The notes: a model not told the origin generated them from the sequence alone. Positions 1 to 6,190 are shown, numbered from the stretch's first letter. The stretch: 6,554 bases of DNA from Mariprofundus sp. (GCA_021772845.1 JAJFLF010000127.1:1-6554), one strand, 5' to 3'. A program made the numbers and translations.

Positions 1-766
1 CCACCAATAAAGTGGTAACAGAGGTCATCAAGGTACGCGCCAGTGTCTGGTTGATCGAGTTGTTCACAACCGTGGTTTCATCTTCCGGTTTCTTGCGTTT
101 CATGTTGGCAGCAAAGTTTTCACGGATGCGATCGAAAACCACAATAGAGTCATTCAGGGAATAACCAATCACCGTCAGCAGGGCGGCAATCACTGGTAGT
201 GAGAACTCTTTGCCTGTTAAAGAAAATAGCCCGACAACGATGGTGATATCATGCAATAGTGCGGCATCTGCACCAAGCGCAAAACGGAATTCAAAGCGGA
301 AGGTGACATAGATAAGAATAGCTAACATCGAGACCAATACAGCCATGATGCCGGCGCGGGTGAGTTCCTCGCCGACCTGAGGTCCAACAAACTCCACGCG
401 ACGCATTTCAATCGCATCGGCACCGAACTTCTCTCCCAAACCGTCTAGGATAGCATCACTGATGGTAGAGGAGTCTTCAGCGTTTTTGTTTTGCACTCGG
501 ATCAGGATCTCTTCCGGTGCACCAAATTCCTGAATGACCGCGTTGCCATATCCTTTAGGGGAGAGGGAGTCGCGCACATCAGCAATGGTTGGTGCTTGAT
601 CAAATTTTACTTCGACCAGTGTACCACCGGTAAAATCGATACCGAAGTTCAAGCCTTTCACAGCCAGAGCACCAAGAGATGTGAGTATCATAACCGCAGA
701 GATGATAAAGGCGATTTTGCGTTTGCCAATAAAATCATAGTGAATATCTGAACGAATCAGTTGCAT
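1..766 (-). CDS. secF: Protein translocase subunit SecF (3' end outside window)
   Basis: SecF is an inner-membrane protein that works with SecD and YajC beside the SecYEG channel. It uses the proton-motive force to help pull exported proteins across the membrane. About 255 codons are present, read without interruption from an ATG at 766 to the left edge, so the C-terminal part is missing. The N-terminus MQLIRSDIHYDF leads into a first membrane segment (about residues 16-36). The family signature DFTGG follows at about residues 44-48, at the start of the periplasmic domain. Further on, membrane segments include the conserved stretch GYSLNDSIVVFDRIREN and then INQTLARTLMTS, both diagnostic for SecF. 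It starts 18 bp after the secD stop, with an AGGT element just upstream, so it is co-transcribed and probably translated together with secD. Assignment is secure from motifs and gene order. Confidence 0.97.
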   Translation of the reverse strand, partial: MQLIRSDIHYDFIGKRKIAFIISAVMILTSLGALAVKGLNFGIDFTGGTLVEVKFDQAPTIADVRDSLSPKGYGNAVIQEFGAPEEILIRVQNKNAEDSSTISDAILDGLGEKFGADAIEMRRVEFVGPQVGEELTRAGIMAVLVSMLAILIYVTFRFEFRFALGADAALLHDITIVVGLFSLTGKEFSLPVIAALLTVIGYSLNDSIVVFDRIRENFAANMKRKKPEDETTVVNNSINQTLARTLMTSVTTLLV

Positions 767-784
767 AGTAGTACCTATAAAGCC

Positions 785-2368
785 TTAAATGCTTAGTTCT
801 TTAACGCGACCATGTTTGGCAGTCGAAGCTGCAACAATGGCGCGGGTGACAGTGATAGCGGTGAACATGGAAGCCAGAATACCGACAGATAGTGTGATCG
901 CGAAACCTTTGACAGGGCCTGAACCGAACTGGAACAGTACGATAGCAGCAATCAGGGTCGTGATATTGGCATCCACAATGGTAGAGAAGGCTTTTTCATA
1001 ACCGCCATCAATGGCTGCTAATGGTGTTTTACCAAGACGCAGCTCTTCACGGATACGTTCAAAGATCAATACGTTGGCATCCACGGCCATACCAATGGTC
1101 AGTACGATACCGGCAATGCCCGGCAGCGTCAGTGTGCCACCGATGATGCTCATCACAGCCAGGATCAACAGCATGTTGAAAATCAGTGCGACATTGGCAA
1201 CAAGGCCAAACATGCGGTAATACACAGCCATGAAGATCAGTACTAGAATACAACCGACAATGATCGAGTTCATACCCTGATCAATGGAATCCTGTCCAAG
1301 GCTCGGGCCAATGGAGCGCTCTTCCACAACTTTAACCGGAGCGGGCAGGGCACCTGCACGCAGGATGATGGCAAGATCATGTGCTTCAGCAGGGGAGAAA
1401 CTACCGGTAATTTGTGCTGAACCGCCAGCAATACGTTCACGAATGACAGGAGCGGAGTTCACTACACCTTCAAGGATGATGGCAAAGCGTTCGCCTACAT
1501 GTGCTGATGTCAGTTTGTCGAATTTACGAGAGCCTTTGCTATTGAATTTCAGTGTTACGGCATATTCATTGTAACGGGAATCAATAGATACACGTGCATC
1601 AGAGATCTCATTGCCGGATAATTCCGTACGTTTTTTCAGCAGATATGGTTGACGCGATTTTGTGCCGTCAGTGCGTGTCTCTTCAGGGCCATACATGATG
1701 ATATCACCCGGTGGGATGCTACCGCTCATGGCTTTATCCAGATCACCTTTTTCATCCACCAGTTTGAATTGCAATTGTGCAGTGCGGCCAATCAGCTGTT
1801 TAGCGTGGGCAGAATCTTCATATCCCGGAATCTGTACCAGAATACGATGGGTGCCCTGTTTGATGATCACAGGCTCAGTAGTACCGAGTGCATCAATACG
1901 ACCACGAATCACTTCAATAGATTGTTCAACAGCAAATTTACGTGTCTCATCAGCTACAGACTCTTTCAGCGTCAGGGTGAACGTATTATCAACAACTGCA
2001 GCCATCGTGTAGCTGTTGAATGTTTCTTCCAATATTTTTTCAGCAGCGGCGAGATCGTCTTTGTTTTTAATGGTGATGTTGAGATTCAGACCATCAGCCG
2101 ACAAATTGCGGTAACGAATTTTATCTTTACGCAGAGCCTGTCTGGCTGCATCAATATCTTCTTCCACACTGTGTGTAACAGCTTTATCGACATCTACGTC
2201 GAGTACCAGATGTATGCCACCCTTGAGATCAAGACCAAGGCTCATGGGATTGCTTAATGAGGAGGGCCACCAGGATGGTACAGATGTTACATTGGGTAGC
2301 GCTCCCATCATGGAGACCACCAATACGGCTAAAATTAGCCAGATTTTCCAGCGCGGAAAGCTATGCAT
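785..2368 (-). CDS. secD: Protein translocase subunit SecD
   Basis: SecD partners SecF in the SecDF complex, an RND-type proton-driven membrane protein that aids late steps of Sec export on the periplasmic side. The 527 residues begin with a first membrane segment (about 9-28). A periplasmic region follows with the signature GLDLKGGIHLVLDVD (45-59) and the segment VIRGRIDALGTTEP (153-166). Five membrane helices fill the C-terminal third (about 366-515). The conserved motif GMAVDANVLIFERIREEL lies at 426-443; its Asp430 corresponds to the aspartate needed for proton movement in known SecD proteins (family knowledge). The protein is short against the approximately 615-residue E. coli form, the difference lying in the periplasmic part, as in many non-gamma proteobacteria. 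It lies 11 bp after yajC; a GGAA element overlapping that gap is the likely ribosome binding site. Confidence 0.97.
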   Translation of the reverse strand: MHSFPRWKIWLILAVLVVSMMGALPNVTSVPSWWPSSLSNPMSLGLDLKGGIHLVLDVDVDKAVTHSVEEDIDAARQALRKDKIRYRNLSADGLNLNITIKNKDDLAAAEKILEETFNSYTMAAVVDNTFTLTLKESVADETRKFAVEQSIEVIRGRIDALGTTEPVIIKQGTHRILVQIPGYEDSAHAKQLIGRTAQLQFKLVDEKGDLDKAMSGSIPPGDIIMYGPEETRTDGTKSRQPYLLKKRTELSGNEISDARVSIDSRYNEYAVTLKFNSKGSRKFDKLTSAHVGERFAIILEGVVNSAPVIRERIAGGSAQITGSFSPAEAHDLAIILRAGALPAPVKVVEERSIGPSLGQDSIDQGMNSIIVGCILVLIFMAVYYRMFGLVANVALIFNMLLILAVMSIIGGTLTLPGIAGIVLTIGMAVDANVLIFERIREELRLGKTPLAAIDGGYEKAFSTIVDANITTLIAAIVLFQFGSGPVKGFAITLSVGILASMFTAITVTRAIVAASTAKHGRVKELSI

Positions 2369-2379
2369 GGGTCTATTCC

Positions 2380-2874
2380 TTATGCTTTGTCTTTAGAGTC
2401 GGTTGAATCAGCGTCGGTGCCTTCAGCAGCTTTTTCTTCAGTGACCGCTGCAGGTTTGGCTTTTTTTACAGCTTTAGCTTTGTTTTTGCCTGCTTTCTCT
2501 TTAACAGGACCGATATCAGACAAGCCTGCAATAGTATCGCGTTTCACGTTAACGCGTACACCATCAGCAATTTCAATTTTTAGAAGATCGTCTTTTACAT
2601 CGATTACTTTACCGAACAAACCACCACCGGTAAGGATGTTGTCACCCTTTTTCAGTTCATCAACCAAGGTGCGATGTTGTTTCAGTTTTTTCTGCTGCGG
2701 ACGGATAAGCAGGAAATAGAAGATTACCATGATCAGAACCAATGGAATCAACGAAGCGAAACCACCGCTGCCGCCTGCATCTTCAGCGAAAGCCGGATTA
2801 ATAATAGCCATCGCAGCGATTGCGGATGCGATCACAGTAGTGATGGGAGATAGAGAGAAAGATTGTGTTGTCAT
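2380..2874 (-). CDS. yajC: Sec translocase accessory subunit YajC, long form with signal-peptide-like N-terminus
   Basis: YajC is a small single-span inner-membrane protein that associates with SecDF and SecYEG. The family core is clear: a membrane segment at about residues 41-58 followed by FYFLLIRPQQKK, then the cytoplasmic fold containing GDNILTGGGLFGKV (77-90) and the strand region to about residue 120. At 164 residues it is well above the roughly 110 of E. coli YajC. Two additions explain this. The N-terminus (1-30) is a second hydrophobic stretch ending in AFA-ED, which looks like a cleavable signal peptide. The C-terminus (about 125-164) is a low-complexity Lys/Ala then Glu/Asp/Ser-rich tail. 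The gene starts 34 bp after tgt with an AGGAG ribosome binding site about 10 nt before the ATG. The product family is certain; the role of the extra ends is unknown. Confidence 0.95.
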   Translation of the reverse strand: MTTQSFSLSPITTVIASAIAAMAIINPAFAEDAGGSGGFASLIPLVLIMVIFYFLLIRPQQKKLKQHRTLVDELKKGDNILTGGGLFGKVIDVKDDLLKIEIADGVRVNVKRDTIAGLSDIGPVKEKAGKNKAKAVKKAKPAAVTEEKAAEGTDADSTDSKDKA

Positions 2875-2908
2875 GTGAATGGAACTCCTGATTTATGAGA
2901 GGCGGCGA

Positions 2909-4033
2909 TTATGCATTGCTATGGTAGCGTTGTAAAAACTGTTTTTTAAATTCGGGCCAATTTCCCTCATCAAGTGCGTTTCTGGCGCGCTTCATAAGGT
3001 CACAATAGTAGTGAAGATTGTGTAGTGTGTTCAATCGTGAGCTTAATATCTCTTTTGCCATAAACAGATGGCGCAGATACGCACGCGAAAAGTTTTTGCA
3101 GGTATAACAGCTGCAATCATCCATAATCGGCCGTTTATCATCAAAATGTTTGAGGTTTTTGATGTTGATCTTGCCATCATCGGTGAAAAGCGTGCCATTG
3201 CGTGCGTTGCGGCTTGGCATCACGCAATCAAACATATCAATGCCGCGATCAATGCCTTCGATCAGATCAGCCGGTGTACCAACACCCATCACATAATGCG
3301 GTTTATCTTCAGGCAGATGAGGAGCCAATGCATCAAGCATGGCCATCATCTCTTCTTTGGGTTCGCCCACTGAGAGGCCACCAATAGCAATGCCTTCAAA
3401 ATCGATATCGGCAACAGCTTTCAGGCTTTCCAGGCGTAAGTCGGGATACATGCCACCCTGTACGATGCCGAACAAAGCCTGCGTATCGTTAACAGGTAGC
3501 GCTTCACGGCATTCACCAGCCCAGCGCATCGACATCTGCATCGAATCATTGGCTTCTTCATAAGTAGCCGGGTAGGGCGTGCACTCATCAAAGGCCATGA
3601 CAATATCACTGCCCAATTGGCGTTGAATTTCCATGCTCTCTTTCGGACCAAGGAATACTTCCTTACCATCGATATGAGAGCGGAAGCGTACGCCGTGCTC
3701 TTCGATTTTGCGCAATTCACCCAGTGACCAGACCTGAAAACCACCGGAATCAGTCAAGATAGGACGATCCCAGGCCATGAACTTATGCAGGCCACCCATC
3801 TTTTCCACCAGATCCGAACCGGGGCGCAGCATCAGATGATAGGTATTGCCAAGGATAATGCTGGCTTCGATATCATCAGTTAGATCAGCCGGCGTTAGGC
3901 TTTTTACCGTGGCCTGAGTACCGACAGGCATAAATACAGGTGTTTCCACCGTACCATGTGGTAATTCGACGCGGCCACGACGGGCGTAACCGGTTTCATC
4001 TTTTGCGAGTATTTCAAAGGTGAGTGCAGACAT
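2909..4033 (-). CDS. tgt: Queuine tRNA-ribosyltransferase (tRNA-guanine transglycosylase)
   Basis: Tgt swaps guanine at the wobble position 34 of tRNAs with GUN anticodons (Tyr, His, Asn, Asp) for the queuosine precursor preQ1, in the cytosol. The 374-residue length is normal. Visible motifs include TPVFMPVGTQ (31-40), the TDSGGFQ segment with Asp95 as the likely general acid/base, FDECTPYPA (148-156), and GGLSVGE (218-224), where Val222 matches the bacterial preQ1-type pocket. MFDCVMPSRNARNG (267-280) contains the catalytic nucleophile Asp269. The zinc site is C307-x-C309-x2-C312 with His338. Roles of these residues come from the known Zymomonas and E. coli enzymes by alignment from memory. 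It is the first gene of the tgt-yajC-secD-secF block. No good Shine-Dalgarno sequence precedes the ATG; a small palindrome (4050-4066) lies there instead. Confidence 0.97.
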   Translation of the reverse strand: MSALTFEILAKDETGYARRGRVELPHGTVETPVFMPVGTQATVKSLTPADLTDDIEASIILGNTYHLMLRPGSDLVEKMGGLHKFMAWDRPILTDSGGFQVWSLGELRKIEEHGVRFRSHIDGKEVFLGPKESMEIQRQLGSDIVMAFDECTPYPATYEEANDSMQMSMRWAGECREALPVNDTQALFGIVQGGMYPDLRLESLKAVADIDFEGIAIGGLSVGEPKEEMMAMLDALAPHLPEDKPHYVMGVGTPADLIEGIDRGIDMFDCVMPSRNARNGTLFTDDGKINIKNLKHFDDKRPIMDDCSCYTCKNFSRAYLRHLFMAKEILSSRLNTLHNLHYYCDLMKRARNALDEGNWPEFKKQFLQRYHSNA

Positions 4034-4049
4034 GGCGTGCAGACTGACA

Positions 4050-4066
4050 ATGTGACCATGTCACAT
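4050..4066. repeat. Perfect 7-bp palindrome in the tgt 5' leader
   Basis: ATGTGAC and GTCACAT are exact inverted copies separated by CAT. The element lies 16 bp before the tgt start codon, where a ribosome binding site would be expected, and downstream of the likely tgt -10 box. It could be an operator for a dimeric regulator or a small RNA hairpin affecting tgt translation. The symmetry is seen; any function is inference. Confidence 0.5.
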
Positions 4067-4100
4067 CAAGTCTAAGCATTGTATTATGGACTTAACGTAT

Positions 4101-4106
4101 ATTATA
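4101..4106 (-). promoter_or_regulatory. Probable -10 box of the tgt-yajC-secD-secF operon
   Basis: On the minus strand these bases read TATAAT, a perfect sigma70 -10 hexamer, about 68 bp upstream of the tgt start codon. No convincing -35 hexamer lies 16-18 bp further upstream (the best there is AGAGAT-like). The promoter would therefore be weak, activator-dependent or misplaced. The same AT-rich stretch also reads TATTAT on the plus strand. Confidence 0.35.
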
Positions 4107-4129
4107 TAACCTGAAACAGTTGCATCTCT

Positions 4130-4157
4130 TTGACTAAGAGCGAAACGTCACTATGCT
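4130..4157 (+). promoter_or_regulatory. Predicted sigma70-like promoter for the accessory genes
   Basis: TTGACT at 4130-4135 is separated by 16 bp from TATGCT at 4152-4157. This gives a good -35 and a fair -10 box. Transcription would begin near 4164-4166, just ahead of the strong ribosome binding site at 4179-4184 and the short leader ORF. It points away from tgt, so the tgt operon and the accessory genes are divergently transcribed from this 209-bp gap. Confidence 0.45.
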
Positions 4158-4189
4158 GAATTATCAGAAGGGTTTTATGGAGGTATATT

Positions 4190-4252
4190 GTGCTGAATGA
4201 TTCAAATAGATATTTATACCAAATGAGAAGTTTGGTATTTCGATGCAGATAG
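4190..4252 (+). CDS. Putative 20-codon leader ORF overlapping the nuclease-like gene
   Basis: A GTG at 4190 is preceded at a near-optimal distance by GGAGGT (4179-4184), the strongest ribosome binding site in the accessory region. The reading frame encodes 20 residues, starting MLNDSNRYLYQM, and ends at TAG 4250-4252. That is 10 bases past the ATG of the next gene (4243), in another frame. The downstream gene has only a poor, distant GAGAAG of its own. This arrangement suggests that ribosomes translating the leader deliver themselves to the nuclease-like gene (translational coupling). The leader also runs straight through the 8-bp inverted repeat at 4216-4238. An alternative is that a 1-base sequence change has disconnected a longer N-terminus. 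The peptide itself matches nothing I recognise. Confidence 0.4.
   Translation: MLNDSNRYLYQMRSLVFRCR
4216..4238. repeat. Perfect 8-bp inverted repeat just before the nuclease-like gene
   Basis: ATACCAAA (4216-4223) and TTTGGTAT (4231-4238) are exact inverted copies with a 7-base gap. The element ends four bases before the ATG at 4243. As RNA it forms a hairpin with GAGAAG, the only candidate ribosome binding element for that gene, in the loop. As DNA it has the shape of an operator for a dimeric repressor. No T-run follows, so it is not a terminator. Confidence 0.6.
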
Positions 4253-4719
4253 ATAAATCCAGTTCATGTGCAAGCGGTGAGTACCTTGTCCTTGGGGAAA
4301 TGCTTAGGCGGGGATATGAGTGTTATTTGGCAAATGGACCTACCCAAAAGGGATGGGATATAGTTGTACTAAAAGAAAATGGCGCGAATATAAGAATCCA
4401 AGTAAAAACTATCGATTGGCCAGAAAAAAATGCCATCAATGGCAAGTTTGGTGATGGGTTTGATGTCTTGGTCGCAGTGCTCTTGCAACGCAAAATGCCT
4501 CATGTAAAATTTGTCATTGCTTCGAGCATTGAAATTGGGCCTTATCTCTCTGCTGTATCTACGGACGAAAGTACTGCACGGGGTAAGAAGGGCGGAAGAG
4601 AGCGTACATTGAATCTTGGTAAGAACTTTGAAAGCCAAGATGGTAAGAGGAAGCTTAATGTGGATGAGGATGCTTGGAGTCACTTGGGGATTTTGATTAA
4701 TGGAAATGGGCCGGCTTAA
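4243..4719 (+). CDS. PD-(D/E)XK nuclease-like protein
   Basis: This 158-residue soluble protein shows the arrangement of a small PD-(D/E)XK nuclease fold. A first helix contains Glu13 in SGEYLVLGEMLRRGY. A strand QKGWDIVVL follows with Asp39. The next strand, NIRIQVKT, has Gln53-x-Lys55 in place of the (D/E)xK pair. Asp-(about 14)-QxK is a well-known variant seen in Holliday-junction-resolvase-like and intron-associated endonucleases. The C-terminal half contains the hydrophobic strand DVLVAVLL (about 74-81) and a basic stretch RGKKGGRER (about 112-120). There are no membrane segments. The ATG at 4243 is the only usable start in this frame, since a stop lies at 4207-4209; it lacks a good ribosome binding site and may depend on the leader ORF. 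The gene is followed after 34 bp by another gene on the same strand. Nuclease activity is inferred from motifs; its target is unknown. Confidence 0.75.
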   Translation: MQIDKSSSCASGEYLVLGEMLRRGYECYLANGPTQKGWDIVVLKENGANIRIQVKTIDWPEKNAINGKFGDGFDVLVAVLLQRKMPHVKFVIASSIEIGPYLSAVSTDESTARGKKGGRERTLNLGKNFESQDGKRKLNVDEDAWSHLGILINGNGPA

Positions 4720-4753
4720 CCTGAGTGTTATATATAGAATCTAGGAGGTTAAC

Positions 4754-5068
4754 GTGATTGACCGTGATAATTTAGACATTCAGGTAAAGGATGTTGTCGA
4801 AAAAACAAAGGATCTTGTTGTTGAGCTTCGTGAGCACCAAGAAGAATATGATCGCTTAGATATTTCTCAATTAGAAACAGATGGAATCATTATAAAGAAA
4901 GGTGCTTGGTATTTGATTCCAGACATGAGTAAAGTGCCAAATTCACTCAAACCTCTGATGAATGAACTCAAACAGGACCCTAAAGAGAAGGGTGTTTTAG
5001 TGAAAATATCAAAAAAGAAGTCCCTCTTTTCAAAAACTATAAAACAGTTTGAAAAATTAGGATTCTAG
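4754..5068 (+). CDS. Small protein of unknown function, charged helical N-terminus
   Basis: I do not recognise this 104-residue protein. It starts with GTG, strongly supported by AGGAGGTT (4743-4750 region) a few bases upstream. Residues 1-35 are rich in Asp, Glu, Lys and regularly spaced Val/Leu (VKDVVEKTKDLVVELREHQ), so they are likely helical and perhaps a coiled coil. The middle contains a short hydrophobic stretch GIIIKKGAWYLIP. The C-terminus is strongly basic (KISKKKSLFSKTIKQFEK). No signal peptide or membrane segment is seen. Its position 34 bp after the nuclease-like gene, on the same strand and with no terminator between, suggests one transcript. A partner, adaptor or antitoxin-like role is possible, but this is speculation from size, charge and position only. 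Confidence 0.75.
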   Translation: MIDRDNLDIQVKDVVEKTKDLVVELREHQEEYDRLDISQLETDGIIIKKGAWYLIPDMSKVPNSLKPLMNELKQDPKEKGVLVKISKKKSLFSKTIKQFEKLGF

Positions 5069-5129
5069 TGCACACAGAAGTGCTAGGCTTGACTCCTATT
5101 AGCTGCCCCCTGATTTAACTGTCCGTGAA

Positions 5130-5157
5130 AATAGGGCTAGTTCATTGTGTCCCTATT
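5130..5157. repeat. 7-bp inverted repeat upstream of the HEPN gene
   Basis: AATAGGG (5130-5136) and CCCTATT (5151-5157) are exact inverted copies separated by 14 bases. The element lies in the 123-bp gap before the HEPN gene and overlaps a TATTAT (5154-5159) that could act as a -10 box without a clear -35. It may be an operator at an internal promoter. A weak terminator for the preceding gene is less likely, as only a short mixed A/T run follows. Confidence 0.35.
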
Positions 5158-5191
5158 ATTTCGAACATCTGGCTAGATGGAGGAATCATTT

Positions 5192-5956
5192 ATGGGAAGA
5201 GCTAAAGAAGAGATGATGAGGCAAGAAGAATTGGAGCCAATGTATGAATGGATAGAAGATAACTACGGTGAAGAAGCTGGTGAAGAAGGTTCAGAAACAT
5301 GGGATGCGGCAGTTCAGGCTTATGAATCTTATTGCGAGAACTTTCAGCAGCAGGAGGAAGAGTGGTACAGGCAAGATGAACTAGAGTGGTATATATACAC
5401 GCAATCCCAAGTGGGAATATTTGATGCTCAAATGCGGAGTGTTTTAGAACTTCTTAATGTACAAGCAAGCAATGAAACTAAGTTTAGTTTACTGGTCATG
5501 TTACATAGCCATGCGGTCGCAGCAGTGGAATCATATTTGGCTTCGACATTTATCCATAAAGTCACAAACTCGGATGATCTGATCAGGAAACTTGTTGAGA
5601 CCGATCCAGTGTTCTCGAAAATGAAATTCACCTTGCAAGAGATATTTGAAAAGCAAAAGAGTCTCAAGCTAACTGTTGCAACATACTTAAAGGATCTAAT
5701 ATTTCACGATCTTAAGAAAGTTAAACCCATGTTTAAAAATGTTCTTGAGTGTGATTTTGGAGATATAGCGTGGCTTTTTGAGGCGGTGAGAGTCAGACAT
5801 CATTGTGTGCATCGGGCTGGGATGGATAAAGCAGGCAACAGAATTGATATTTCAATAGATTCAATTAAAAAACTGGTTAATAGCTCTAGCCTGCTTGTTC
5901 ATGAAATAGAAGATAAGGTTAGCCAAACTCCAGAATCGGATAGTTTTCTACTTTAG
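5192..5956 (+). CDS. HEPN-domain protein, putative RNase
   Basis: HEPN domains are all-helical; many are metal-independent RNases in toxin-antitoxin, abortive-infection and CRISPR systems, with a catalytic R-x4-6-H motif. Here the motif is seen in VRVRHHCVHRAG: Arg202 and His207 (codons at 5795 and 5810), followed by the RxG commonly found after it. An earlier helix with HSHAVAAVESYLAS (about 105-118) fits the first conserved HEPN helix, placing the domain at about residues 85-245. Residues 1-75 are very acidic and rich in Glu, Tyr and Trp, with no recognised domain. I chose the ATG at 5192 (254 residues) because GGAGG at 5179-5183 sits 8 nt before it; an upstream in-frame ATG at 5177 overlaps that site and would add five residues. 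It lies 123 bp after the small gene, so it may have its own promoter. The exact HEPN subfamily and RNA target are unknown. Confidence 0.72.
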   Translation: MGRAKEEMMRQEELEPMYEWIEDNYGEEAGEEGSETWDAAVQAYESYCENFQQQEEEWYRQDELEWYIYTQSQVGIFDAQMRSVLELLNVQASNETKFSLLVMLHSHAVAAVESYLASTFIHKVTNSDDLIRKLVETDPVFSKMKFTLQEIFEKQKSLKLTVATYLKDLIFHDLKKVKPMFKNVLECDFGDIAWLFEAVRVRHHCVHRAGMDKAGNRIDISIDSIKKLVNSSSLLVHEIEDKVSQTPESDSFLL

Positions 5957-6057
5957 ACATAAACTTTATCGGGTCGGATCAATCTAATCTATTGATTGCT
6001 CAGAAATTATGTCAAAATAAGTGGTGCTGTAATGGCTTAGGTTCTCCTTTTTTTGAG

Positions 6058-6136
6058 CTCTAACAAGAGTATTAAGATCGTTCGCTCTCTCTCTGGGACG
6101 CAGCTTCTGCGTCGTCCCTTATCTTGGTCGTTAGTT
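6058..6136 (+). other. attC-like integron recombination site
   Basis: The outer boxes are CTAAC (6060-6064) and GTTAG (6130-6134), a perfect complementary pair, with GTTAG matching the GTTRRRY core at four of its last positions less well (GTTAGTT). TAAC is followed after 9 nt by AAG, and CTT is followed after 9 nt by CGTTA-type sequence; I recall the same spacing in classical attC sites. AAGAgT (6065-6070) can pair with ATCTT (6121-6125), leaving one unpaired G. The inner stem is GGGAC-GCAG (6095-6103), loop CTT, then CTGC-GTC-GTCCC (6107-6118), with a 3-nt bulge. Total length of about 75 nt is typical. Departures: the R'' box starts with C instead of a purine, the inner boxes pair only in a shifted register, and an 18-nt CT-rich bulge lies on one side. 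A terminator or an unrelated repeat remains possible. Confidence 0.55.
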
Positions 6137-6190
6137 TTTTAATATTGAGCTGTTTGTATATCTTTATAGAAAGAAAATTTGGACACCCTG

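Noticed and set aside
491..751. 86-codon open frame on the plus strand
   Set aside because: It lies antisense to secF, whose continuous reading frame and motifs are clear; the product shows no family features.
1649..2257. 202-codon open frame on the plus strand
   Set aside because: It is antisense to secD, has no ribosome binding site or recognisable protein features, and is a shadow of a strongly conserved gene.
4051..4065. CRP-like site TGTGA...TCACA
   Set aside because: The two half-sites are 5 bp apart, whereas CRP needs 6 bp, so it is kept only as an unassigned palindrome.
4369..4683. 104-codon open frame on the minus strand
   Set aside because: It is antisense to the nuclease-like gene, whose own frame shows coherent motifs; no ribosome binding site was seen.
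4714..4730. CTTAACCTGAGTGTTAT resembles the right half of an attC site
   Set aside because: No matching left half (TAAC box with complementary inner box) was found within about 150 bp upstream, and it overlaps the end of the nuclease-like gene; likely chance.
5070..5083. Small hairpin GCAC-ACAGAA-GTGC after the 104-residue gene as a terminator
   Set aside because: The stem has only four pairs and no T-run follows.
6048..6054. Run of seven T as a possible terminator after the HEPN gene
   Set aside because: No convincing GC-rich stem directly precedes it.
6085..6094. CTCTCTCTCT as a phase-variable repeat
   Set aside because: It is only five units long and lies in non-coding DNA away from promoter boxes, so slippage would have no obvious effect on a gene.
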